Shown here: in pieces, positions 7,841 through 14,625 of the stretch
How positions within the stretch are numbered: position 1 is the first letter of the stretch
How the letters are laid out: every line of letters starts with the position of its first letter
Source: Bacillota bacterium
GTDB taxonomy: Bacteria; Bacillota; Clostridia; Oscillospirales; Acutalibacteraceae
Direction: 5' to 3'
DNA: 16,466 nt
NCBI GenBank assembly: GCA_023397245.1
Contig: JAEWUH010000112.1
Coordinates: 1-16,466, forward strand
The notes under the pieces: model-generated
Told to the model about the DNA's origin: nothing
Database searches by the model: none
The model's input: only the letters and a program-made list of their open reading frames with translations
Position numbers and translations under genes: made by a program

Positions 7841-7913
7841 AAGTCTTTGTGTGAATTGCTGCTCGGAAAGACTTATAATACAGCCCGGTTCATTTAACAG
7901 ATTCGCTGTATTA
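7841..7913. repeat. two tandem 8-bp inverted repeats beyond the GH13 stop
   Basis: AAGTCTTT (7841-7848) is a perfect inverse of AAAGACTT (7867-7874), with an 18-base loop. TAATACAG (7876-7883) is a perfect inverse of CTGTATTA (7906-7913), with a 22-base loop. They sit one base apart between the bidirectional terminator and the GH13 stop codon. Neither is followed by a T-tract, so they are not classic terminators. They could be 3'-end RNA structures of the GH13 transcript or binding sites. Confidence 0.5.
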
Positions 7914-7921
7914 ATCAAGAA

Positions 7922-9604
7922 TCACCAATATAGGAAAGCAAGGGCTTCATAAGGCCTGAGCAGCATGGATGTACAGATTTTCACATCACTGTAGTTGGAA
8001 ATCAGCAGCTTATAATCGGTTCCCTTAAAATCCTCCGGCAATAAAATTTCAGAAGGAGTTTCGCTGAAATTGCAGAGTACCGCAAGCTTTTGCCGGTTCA
8101 AAGTTCGGAGGTAAGCGAAAATATTTTTATTATCCTCATCAAACAGTTCATACCTTCCCTCCGTGATAATTGGATTTTCTTTTCTGATGCGGATAAGCTT
8201 TTTATAATAAGAATAAATTGAATCCGGGTCATTGAACTCACACTTGGCGTTAATGCGAAGATAATTCGGATTTACCGCAATCCATGGTGCGGAGGCCGAA
8301 AATCCCGCGTTGAGGCCGTCATCCCACTGCATCGGAGTCCGGGCATTATCGCGGCTGATACGATGAATATACTTCATCATGGTTTCTTTCCTGACATCCT
8401 GCTTATTTACCAGCTCTTCATAAGCATTCAGGGTTTCCAGGTCACGATAATCTTCCAGCCGGTCGAAAGCAACGTTGGTCATGCCCAGCTCTTCGCCCTG
8501 GTAAATAAAAGGCGTTCCCTGCATCATATGCAGGCAGGTTGCCAGCATTTTAGCCGATTTTTGCCAGAAAACAGGATTTGAGTCATCGCCAAACCGGGAA
8601 ACCGCGCGGGGCTGGTCGTGATTGCTCCAGTAAAGGCTGTTCCAGGCGCAGCCGTAGAGCTCTGTCTGCCACTTACTCATCACACGTTTTAAGTCGGCGA
8701 GTTGGAATTTATTCTCGCTCCATTTTCCATATTTTCCGGAGTCAAGACCCATATGCTCGAACTGAAATACCATATTCAGCTCTCCGGTATCGAATCCTGC
8801 GTATTTTCGGGCTTCTGAGGTTGTCACGTCCGGGGTTTCTCCGACCGTCATAATATTGTATTTTGATAAAACCCGTTCGTTCATTTCCTGAAGGTACTCA
8901 TGAACATGCGGTCCATTGATGACGACAGGGAAAAAATCGCCAAACCGGCTGCCTTCCTTAACTTCCGCGTCCGGCAGTTCTGAATCCTTGGATATGAAAC
9001 TGATGACGTCCATCCGGAACCCGTCAATTCCCTTCTCAAGCCACCAGGTCATGATGTCGTAAACCGAATTCCGTACTTCCGGGTTCTCCCAATTCAGATC
9101 TGGCTGCTTTTCTGAAAAAAGGTGAAGATAATACATACCGGTCTGATTGTCATATTTCCATGCCGGTCCGCCGAAACAGCTTCCCCAATTATTGGGAGGA
9201 TTTCCCGCTTTTCCTTCACGCCAGATATAATAATCACGATAAGCGCTGCCGGCTGATTTTTTGCTTTCCGCAAACCACGGATGCTCGTCGGAAGTGTGAT
9301 TCACCACAAGATCCATGATGATGCGGAGGCCCTTTCCGTGCGCCTGTTCCAGCAGCTCATCAAAATCCCGCATGGTGCCGAATTCGCTCATAATTCTGCG
9401 GTAATCGCTGATGTCATACCCGTTGTCATCGTTTGGAGACTGATAAACCGGACAGAGCCAGATTACGTCCGCACCCAAATCCTTAATATAGTCCAGCTTT
9501 TGAATGACTCCCTGTAAATCGCCGATCCCGTCGCCGTTGCTGTCCATGAAGCTGCGCGGATAAATCTGATAAACGACGGCGCTTTTCCACCATGTTTTCT
9601 CCAC
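7922..9604 (-). CDS. GH13 oligo-1,6-glucosidase (isomaltase)
   Basis: This 560-residue cytoplasmic protein belongs to the GH13 oligo-1,6-glucosidase group. It starts WWKSAVVYQIYPRSF and has the calcium loop DSNGDGIGD (D21, N23, D25, D29). Catalytic residues are D199 (GFRMDV), E256 (VGETPD) and D330 (SNHDQPR). Residue 200, right after the nucleophile, is Val; in this group Val marks alpha-1,6 specificity, whereas Ala or Thr marks alpha-1,4. It should release glucose from non-reducing ends of isomaltose, panose and isomalto-oligosaccharides. The start is GTG at 9602-9604, preceded by a strong AAGGGAGGG within the GH66 3' end, and only two bases separate the GH66 stop from this start. It is last in the operon and ends before the hairpins and shared terminator. 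Confidence 0.95.
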   Translation of the reverse strand: MEKTWWKSAVVYQIYPRSFMDSNGDGIGDLQGVIQKLDYIKDLGADVIWLCPVYQSPNDDNGYDISDYRRIMSEFGTMRDFDELLEQAHGKGLRIIMDLVVNHTSDEHPWFAESKKSAGSAYRDYYIWREGKAGNPPNNWGSCFGGPAWKYDNQTGMYYLHLFSEKQPDLNWENPEVRNSVYDIMTWWLEKGIDGFRMDVISFISKDSELPDAEVKEGSRFGDFFPVVINGPHVHEYLQEMNERVLSKYNIMTVGETPDVTTSEARKYAGFDTGELNMVFQFEHMGLDSGKYGKWSENKFQLADLKRVMSKWQTELYGCAWNSLYWSNHDQPRAVSRFGDDSNPVFWQKSAKMLATCLHMMQGTPFIYQGEELGMTNVAFDRLEDYRDLETLNAYEELVNKQDVRKETMMKYIHRISRDNARTPMQWDDGLNAGFSASAPWIAVNPNYLRINAKCEFNDPDSIYSYYKKLIRIRKENPIITEGRYELFDEDNKNIFAYLRTLNRQKLAVLCNFSETPSEILLPEDFKGTDYKLLISNYSDVKICTSMLLRPYEALAFLYW

Positions 9605-9606
9605 GG

Positions 9607-11304
9607 TCAGCCCTCCCTTCCATTTATGTCGGAAATATCAATGCAGTCTTCTTCCAGTAAAATATAGACCATACTCCAACAGTCCGCATACGGCGCCGTA
9701 AAATTTGCCGTAATCCCGCGATCCGTATGCTTTAGCCGGTAATCAAGGCGCTGAGAACCGCTCTTTTCCCGGTCGGGGGAAGCGAAAAATACGTCTTTTA
9801 TTTTTCGGTCCACCTGTACTTCAAACGCAATTTCTCTTTGCGAGACGGGAGCGTTTTTTCCCTGATTCCAGATATCATTTTCGCAGCCGAACAGGTTAAT
9901 GATGCTGATGCACTTCAATTTTTCATTTTCCCGAATGGTCAGCCAAAGAGTGTCGGTTTTTCCGTCCGGGCTCCACGGATGGGACAGACAGCGGTATTCC
10001 GTATTATCCCAGCCGATATGGGTAAAACTGACATCCTTCAGGTCCTTGTCATAAAGCAGCTCCATATAACGAACCAGAAAATCATAATAACTTCGTAAAT
10101 GTTTTGATTGCCGTTCCGTCATAATGGAATGATCCACATAATATCCCTGCGTAAGCACACCGTTTTTTTCGCCGAGCAGAAGATGCGTCGCTCCGTTTGA
10201 AGCAATTACGGCTGTCAGGAGCAGCGCTGCGTTCAGCGCACGTTCCGGTGTGTCGGTACGAAACGGAGCAAGATACGCGGCAAGAATCACCGGCTTTTCA
10301 TTTCTGCATGCCTGCTTCGCTTCCAATATAATCAGTTTGATATGACTGTATTGCAAGTACGGTTCCCAAACTTCAATATAAACTGCATCCTGTTCCGCGT
10401 TGGCCACCGACCGCACCGGCCAGTTTCCCACATTGTTAAAAATCAGATGATTGTCTGCCTGAACCCGGTTCAGCCGCTTCTTTGTATCCTCAATCAGCTT
10501 AGGATACTGCTCATCCAGCCGGATGAGCTCTTTCGCGCTTGAAAACGCGGTTTTCGGAAATCCGTAGGTGTCCATGTGGATACCGTCAAATCCCACCCGC
10601 GAAACCGCTTCTGCATACTCATTGATGATATGGTTGTGCCACGGAGAATCTTCTGCAACATTCATAAGATAAAATGTGTCAATAAAAACAAGAGGTTCTC
10701 CCGCGGCGGTGTAAAGTGCCCAGTCCGGATGCTTTTCATAGAATGTTTTGGAAGCGGCATAGACCGCGCCATATCCGAGAGATTTGATTCCAAAGCGGCG
10801 GCAGGCGGCAATTTTGGCTTTTACCGTTTCCAAATCCACCTGCCGTCCCATCATATCGGAATATCGATTTTCAGGCGAAACCAAATGATCGTGACGGTAC
10901 GACCAGTCGTAATACTGCACCATGTTGATGTGGAATTTTCTCAGCGCTTCCACATCCGTGCACTCATTTTCTTCCGGCCCGAAATCACTGAGAAAGCCGT
11001 AACGAATCATTTGACTGTGCCGGACGACCACATCGAAGGCTGTTTGTGCAGACGCAATTTCCATTCCGTTATGCAGAACGGACAGTTCCGCCCCGAAGCC
11101 GGCAAATTCGTACGGAAAACCCTCCAATGTAAAAGACATGATTTGTTCTGCCGGCAAGCGGCGGACGAATACCTTCTCATTCAAATGATATACATTCAAT
11201 TCGGCAATGCCGCTTTCCGGCGGTACGGAATCTGTCTGAGCAATAAGCTTCACCGGTTCGCCGGTTAAGTATTGTGCTTTTTCCGGGTATAGATCAATCT
11301 TCAT
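9607..11304 (-). CDS. GH66 dextranase-type enzyme, apparently intracellular
   Basis: This 565-residue protein matches GH66 (endo-dextranases and cycloisomaltooligosaccharide glucanotransferases), which cut alpha-1,6-glucan. It has an N-terminal beta-sandwich (1-95), a barrel starting RYGFLSDFG and NMVQYYDWSYRHD, and a C-terminal beta-domain (about 460-565). The probable nucleophile is D245 in GFDGIHMDTYG and the acid/base E311 in YIEVWEPY. The N-terminus MKIDLYPEKAQYL is not a signal peptide, and there is no anchor or CBM35 insertion, so the enzyme is probably cytoplasmic, unlike most characterised GH66 enzymes. The ATG at 11304 is chosen because GGAGG lies 5 bases upstream; an earlier in-frame ATG at 11316 overlaps that ribosome site. 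Its likely job is to shorten imported isomalto-oligosaccharides for GH13. A cyclising or transfer activity cannot be excluded. Confidence 0.88.
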   Translation of the reverse strand: MKIDLYPEKAQYLTGEPVKLIAQTDSVPPESGIAELNVYHLNEKVFVRRLPAEQIMSFTLEGFPYEFAGFGAELSVLHNGMEIASAQTAFDVVVRHSQMIRYGFLSDFGPEENECTDVEALRKFHINMVQYYDWSYRHDHLVSPENRYSDMMGRQVDLETVKAKIAACRRFGIKSLGYGAVYAASKTFYEKHPDWALYTAAGEPLVFIDTFYLMNVAEDSPWHNHIINEYAEAVSRVGFDGIHMDTYGFPKTAFSSAKELIRLDEQYPKLIEDTKKRLNRVQADNHLIFNNVGNWPVRSVANAEQDAVYIEVWEPYLQYSHIKLIILEAKQACRNEKPVILAAYLAPFRTDTPERALNAALLLTAVIASNGATHLLLGEKNGVLTQGYYVDHSIMTERQSKHLRSYYDFLVRYMELLYDKDLKDVSFTHIGWDNTEYRCLSHPWSPDGKTDTLWLTIRENEKLKCISIINLFGCENDIWNQGKNAPVSQREIAFEVQVDRKIKDVFFASPDREKSGSQRLDYRLKHTDRGITANFTAPYADCWSMVYILLEEDCIDISDINGREG

Positions 11305-11325
11305 GAAAACCTCCATTGACAGTAC

Positions 11326-12144
11326 CTATCCCTTTAAAGCACCGTCCGTAAGTCCTTTCATCAAACTTTTCTGAAAAATTAAGAAAATAAAGATAACGGG
11401 AATCACCGCAATGACGGCGGTCGCCGCCATAAGGTTCCAATGTGCGCCCGCAAACTGCTGAAAGTAAACCGAAAGCGCCTGCGGAATATTGTGTTTTCTG
11501 CTGTCCTGCAGGAAAAAAACCGCCTGCGCATAATTGTTCCAGATTCCAAATCCATTTAAAATGACAACCGCCGCAACAGACGGCTTTAAAAGCGGAAAGG
11601 TTATCCTCCAAAAAGCGGAAAACCAAGAACATCCGTCAATGATGGCTGCCTCCTCAATCTCCCGCGGCAAAGATTTAATAAACCCTGTAAAAATAAAAAC
11701 GGCGGATGGCAGTGCAAACGTAGCGCAGACCGCGCTCATTCCCCATAATGTATTGATCGCATTGATTCGTATCATAAGGGTATAAAGCGGAACCGTGTTG
11801 ATAATTCCTGGAATCATCATGCAGCTTATGAAAAGCCAGAAAATAAACTGATTGAATTTGTTTTTGAACCGCGCTATGGCATAGGCAGCCATTGCGCCCA
11901 AAATAAGAATCAGAATCAGCGACTCCGCGGTAATCACAGCGGAATTGATCATCGCCGTGCCGATATGGGACTTGTTCCACGCGTCAATGTAGTTGCGGAA
12001 ATAGAAATCCGGAATGAACATGTTGCCCTGATAAAACACACGCTGCGGCGTATTCAGGGACAGGATAAGAAGAATGTAGAACGGAATCAGGCAGATCCCG
12101 CAAATCAGCACAATCGCTGTGTATTTGCATATTTTCGAGGCCAT
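11326..12144 (-). CDS. CUT1 sugar ABC transporter permease, MalG type
   Basis: This 272-residue membrane protein has a first helix at about 8-30 (VLICGICLIPFYILLILSL), a MalG-like outside loop (FIPDFYFRNYIDAW) and several further helices. The EAA loop reads EEAAIIDGCS (E165, D170, G171) and continues into FWRITFPLLKPS. It ends in LMKGLTDGALKG, the usual family ending. The start ATG follows the upstream permease stop by 9 bases. The nearest ribosome site, AAGGAG, is about 12 bases upstream, slightly long. GH66 starts 21 bases downstream. With the next gene it forms the channel of the putative isomalto-oligosaccharide importer. Confidence 0.93.
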   Translation of the reverse strand: MASKICKYTAIVLICGICLIPFYILLILSLNTPQRVFYQGNMFIPDFYFRNYIDAWNKSHIGTAMINSAVITAESLILILILGAMAAYAIARFKNKFNQFIFWLFISCMMIPGIINTVPLYTLMIRINAINTLWGMSAVCATFALPSAVFIFTGFIKSLPREIEEAAIIDGCSWFSAFWRITFPLLKPSVAAVVILNGFGIWNNYAQAVFFLQDSRKHNIPQALSVYFQQFAGAHWNLMAATAVIAVIPVIFIFLIFQKSLMKGLTDGALKG

Positions 12145-12153
12145 AAAGCCGTC

Positions 12154-13020
12154 TCACTCCTTTTCTTTCGTAAGCCGCATGGAAATAATTACCGGAATTA
12201 ATATAATAAAAAACATAATAATGGCTACCGCGGTGGAATAGCCCGTTTTGCTGCCATAGCACATACGCATGATATAAACGCTGAGACTTTCCGTCGCATA
12301 GCCGGGACCGCCGTCCGTCAATGCCATGATAATATCGAATACGGACAGAGAGCCGATAATATTGGTTACCACATTAATCCGAATCGAAGGGAGGAGCATG
12401 GGGATTGTAATGCAGCGAAAGCTGTTCCAGCTGTCCGCGCCGTCCATTTTTGCTGATTCATACAGTTCCTCCGGAATGCTTTGCAGCCCCGCCAGATAAA
12501 CCACCATGGTCATGCCCGCATATTGCCAGACATTGACCAGAACCAGCACAATCATGGAAGCGGTAAAATCACCGAGCCAGTTGCCCAGCCAGGAAGATTT
12601 CCCGATCAGTTCGAGCGCATGGAAAACAAAGCCCCGCCCCGGCTGCAGCAGCAGATACCAGATATACCCCATAATCAGCGGACTGATGACGGCGGGCAGG
12701 TAAATGATTACGCGCGCAATTCCCTTTCCCTTGAATTTTCCGTTCATTAAAAGGGCATAGCCAAGCCCGATAATATTCAGGAGCGGAGCGCTTCCCAAGG
12801 CAAACAACAGCGTATTTCGGATGTCGCCGACCGCCCTCTCGTCCTGAAAGAAATCGGCGAAATTTTTCAATCCGATAAAATTTGCTTTACTGATACCGTC
12901 CCAGTCGGTCAGGCTCATTCCCACCCCCTGTATAAAAGGATAAAGAAAAAACAGCGCAAACAAAAGGAACGCCGGAACGGCCATAAAGGTATGCAGGCCT
13001 ATTTTTGTTGATTTTGTCAT
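12154..13020 (-). CDS. CUT1 sugar ABC transporter permease, MalF type
   Basis: This 288-residue MalF-type permease has an N-terminal membrane helix (about 9-31), then GVGMSLTDWDG and FIGLKNFADFF, family landmarks before the core helices. The EAA loop is ELYESAKMDGAD (E188, A190, D193, G194). The ATG at 13020 is preferred because AAGGAG lies about 10 bases upstream and the product starts MTKSTKIG. A longer frame from 13083 would add 21 residues that overlap the terminator-like hairpin at 13040-13076, so it is unlikely. The gene follows the binding-protein gene, separated by that hairpin, so its expression should be lower than that of the binding protein. Confidence 0.92.
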   Translation of the reverse strand: MTKSTKIGLHTFMAVPAFLLFALFFLYPFIQGVGMSLTDWDGISKANFIGLKNFADFFQDERAVGDIRNTLLFALGSAPLLNIIGLGYALLMNGKFKGKGIARVIIYLPAVISPLIMGYIWYLLLQPGRGFVFHALELIGKSSWLGNWLGDFTASMIVLVLVNVWQYAGMTMVVYLAGLQSIPEELYESAKMDGADSWNSFRCITIPMLLPSIRINVVTNIIGSLSVFDIIMALTDGGPGYATESLSVYIMRMCYGSKTGYSTAVAIIMFFIILIPVIISMRLTKEKE

Positions 13021-13039
13021 TCGACCAAAACTCCTTCTG

Positions 13040-13076
13040 AAAAAATGCGGGAGCATCTTTATCAGACACTCCCGCA
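13040..13076 (-). terminator. intercistronic terminator-like hairpin between binding protein and permease
   Basis: On the - strand, TGCGGGAGTGTC (complement of 13065-13076) pairs with GATGCTCCCGCA (complement of 13046-13057) across a 7-base loop, giving a 12-bp stem with two G-U pairs, followed at once by six T. This is a well-formed intrinsic terminator placed just after the binding-protein stop. Since the permeases have no evident promoter of their own, partial read-through is the likely function, giving many binding proteins per channel. It could also protect the upstream mRNA 3' end. Confidence 0.8.
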
Positions 13077-13086
13077 ATGTCAATCG

Positions 13087-14433
13087 TTATTTCATTCCGT
13101 CATCCCATGCTTTTTCATAGGCCTTGGCAAAAGTTTCGGGCGTGTATTTTCCGCTCAGCAGATCCTGTACCATTCTTCCGGCATCATCTCCGGAAAAACC
13201 GGCAGGCTTTTCATTGGTGAAACCGATATTCACCGCGCTGCTCAATGCGCTGTTTACTTCTGTTACAACATTGGCCGGTGCCCAGCTTGCCTGAACATCT
13301 TTAAATGCACTTGGGGCTTTGGATGTTTCGCTGTACTTTTTCTGATTCTCCGCTTTGAACAGATAATTCAAAAATTCAATGGCTTCCGCCTTATGCGCGG
13401 TTGTTGCAGAAATGGAATACCCGGAGTCCTCTGCGCTTAAGACAACCGGTTTTGAATTCGGCATATAGGAAGGATAGGGGGCAAAGCCGATTTTATCCGC
13501 CATTTTCGGATTTGCTTCCAGTAAACTGGAGAGCACCCACATACCGTTGCTCAGCATGGCGGCCTTGCCGTTCACAAATTCCTGCACGCAGTTGTCGCTT
13601 GTCGCGGTCAATACATCAGAATTGATCAGTCCTTTGTTTTTGAGGTCCACAAGATTCTTGCCAAAAACCGCCATAGCCCCGTCCGATGCGCCAAAGTTTA
13701 ATTTGGTCTTATCGTTTGCAAGCATCGCTTTTTTGGCGTCTATCGCGCCAAGCTGCTGCTTTATGTACCCGTGGGGAATGAATTCAATCAGATGGCCGAG
13801 GTGCCACGCTTCTTTTCCAAAGATAAACCAGGGGGTAACTCCCGATTTTTTCTCTTTAATGGTCTGCAGATTCTTCTCAAAGTCGTCCCATGTTGTTGCA
13901 GGCTTCAGGCCGAGCTCGTTAAAAATGTCCTTATTGTAGAAAAATCCGGCCATTGTCATGTTGGTGCAAACCCGGTACTGCTTGCCGCTCTTTACGTCCG
14001 TGCAGTTGACTTTCATGGAAGGCATTAAGCGGTTCCACCATTGTGACTGATCTGATAAATCAAGGTATTTTCCCTGATCGGCAAATCCCTGCTCGTAGGT
14101 TGTCATAATATCGGGAACCTGACCGGAAGCGAACTTGATCTTGATGATGTTGCTTGCGTCCTTTTGATATTCCTGCTCTACCGTAATCCGGCTTTGCGAA
14201 GAATTGAAATCATTTATGATTTCATTCATCAAATCAATCGTTTCAATTTTACCGGTAAAGAGCTTTAGATTGACATGCTCGCCGCTGGCAGAAGCTGTCT
14301 GTGATGAAGCTGCCTGAGACGAAGCGTTTCCTGATACCGCACTTTTTGAAGCGGTGGACGCCGGGCCTGTGCATCCGGCAAAGGTGCCTGCCACAAGAGC
14401 CGCGCTCAGCACCATGGAAATTAACCTTTTCAC
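13087..14433 (-). CDS. sugar-binding lipoprotein of ABC transporter (SBP_bac_1 family)
   Basis: This 448-residue extracellular solute-binding protein has a lipoprotein signal: MKR, a hydrophobic stretch (4-18) and lipobox FAGC with C21 as the lipidated residue. A Ser/Ala/Thr-rich flexible tether (about 22-50) precedes the two-lobed binding fold, which opens with VNLKLFTGKIETIDLMNEII. GQVPDIMTTYEQGF and the LSAEDSGYSI and KAEAIEFLNYLF stretches are typical of family 1 sugar-binding proteins. The start is GTG (14431-14433) with AGGAGG 7 bases upstream. It is first in the operon with the two permeases, GH66 and GH13, so the inferred ligand is isomalto-oligosaccharides. It is transcribed divergently from the YesM-type kinase, which probably regulates it. 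Confidence 0.93.
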   Translation of the reverse strand: MKRLISMVLSAALVAGTFAGCTGPASTASKSAVSGNASSQAASSQTASASGEHVNLKLFTGKIETIDLMNEIINDFNSSQSRITVEQEYQKDASNIIKIKFASGQVPDIMTTYEQGFADQGKYLDLSDQSQWWNRLMPSMKVNCTDVKSGKQYRVCTNMTMAGFFYNKDIFNELGLKPATTWDDFEKNLQTIKEKKSGVTPWFIFGKEAWHLGHLIEFIPHGYIKQQLGAIDAKKAMLANDKTKLNFGASDGAMAVFGKNLVDLKNKGLINSDVLTATSDNCVQEFVNGKAAMLSNGMWVLSSLLEANPKMADKIGFAPYPSYMPNSKPVVLSAEDSGYSISATTAHKAEAIEFLNYLFKAENQKKYSETSKAPSAFKDVQASWAPANVVTEVNSALSSAVNIGFTNEKPAGFSGDDAGRMVQDLLSGKYTPETFAKAYEKAWDDGMK

Positions 14434-14456
14434 TGAAGATTCCTCCTTCTTTTTCG

Positions 14457-14494
14457 TAGCGTTTCTCGCTGAATATAGCGTATCACGCCGAAAG
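14457..14494. promoter_or_regulatory. tandem 19-bp direct repeat, candidate operator
   Basis: Two back-to-back 19-mers (14457-14475 and 14476-14494) both begin TAGCGT and match at 14 of 19 positions. Each unit also contains a 13-bp near-palindrome (AGCG...CGCT in the first, GCGT...ACGC in the second), so the dyad centres are 19 bp apart. The site lies upstream of the binding-protein gene and covers the -10 and spacer of the only promoter candidate I see on that strand. AraC-type response regulators bind direct repeats and LacI-type repressors bind dyads; either could apply. Confidence 0.5.
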
Positions 14495-14499
14495 GCAAA
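14472..14499 (-). promoter_or_regulatory. candidate promoter for the binding-protein operon
   Basis: On the - strand, TATATT (complement of 14472-14477) is a plausible -10. TTTGCC (complement of 14494-14499) is a poor -35 with a 16-base spacer. A weak -35 would fit a promoter needing an activator. The call is tentative, since the region is AT-rich and other -10-like sequences exist, such as TAAAAT (complement of 14511-14516). Confidence 0.3.
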
Positions 14500-14558
14500 T
14501 TGAAATTCCCATTTTATTAGATAAAAGTTTCTGTTTTTTAGGTTGATTATTATTTGAA

Positions 14559-14586
14559 TTGCATAATAAAAGATTGATGTTATAAT
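14559..14586 (+). promoter_or_regulatory. extended -10 promoter for the sensor kinase
   Basis: TATAAT (14581-14586) is a perfect -10, preceded by TG at 14578-14579 (extended -10, TGTTATAAT). TTGCAT (14559-14564) is a partial -35 with a 16-base spacer. It lies 39 bases before the GTG start, so the leader would be short and carries AGGAG at 14613-14617. The promoter looks constitutive, which suits a sensor gene. Confidence 0.65.
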
Positions 14587-14625
14587 GATTTATGGGGTAC
14601 AAGATCATTTATAGGAGACGATTTT

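Noticed and set aside
7876..7913. Attachment or recombination site formed by the TAATACAG inverted repeat
   Set aside because: There is no integrase nearby, no tRNA gene and no second copy noticed in the window.
10576..11268. 230-codon open frame on the + strand
   Set aside because: It lies wholly antisense to the GH66 gene, which has clear family motifs and a ribosome site; the antisense product shows no recognisable domain.
13021..13083. Longer N-terminus for the MalF-type permease on the - strand
   Set aside because: The added 21 codons cover the terminator-like hairpin and the AAGGAG ribosome site for the ATG at 13020.
14454..14486. Catabolite-repression (cre) site in the divergent region
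   Set aside because: Aligning both CG centres with the cre consensus leaves too many mismatches in the conserved arms.
14554..14586. TTGAAT at 14554 as the -35 for TATAAT at 14581
   Set aside because: The spacer would be 21 bases, too long for a standard promoter; TTGCAT at 14559 with the extended -10 fits better.
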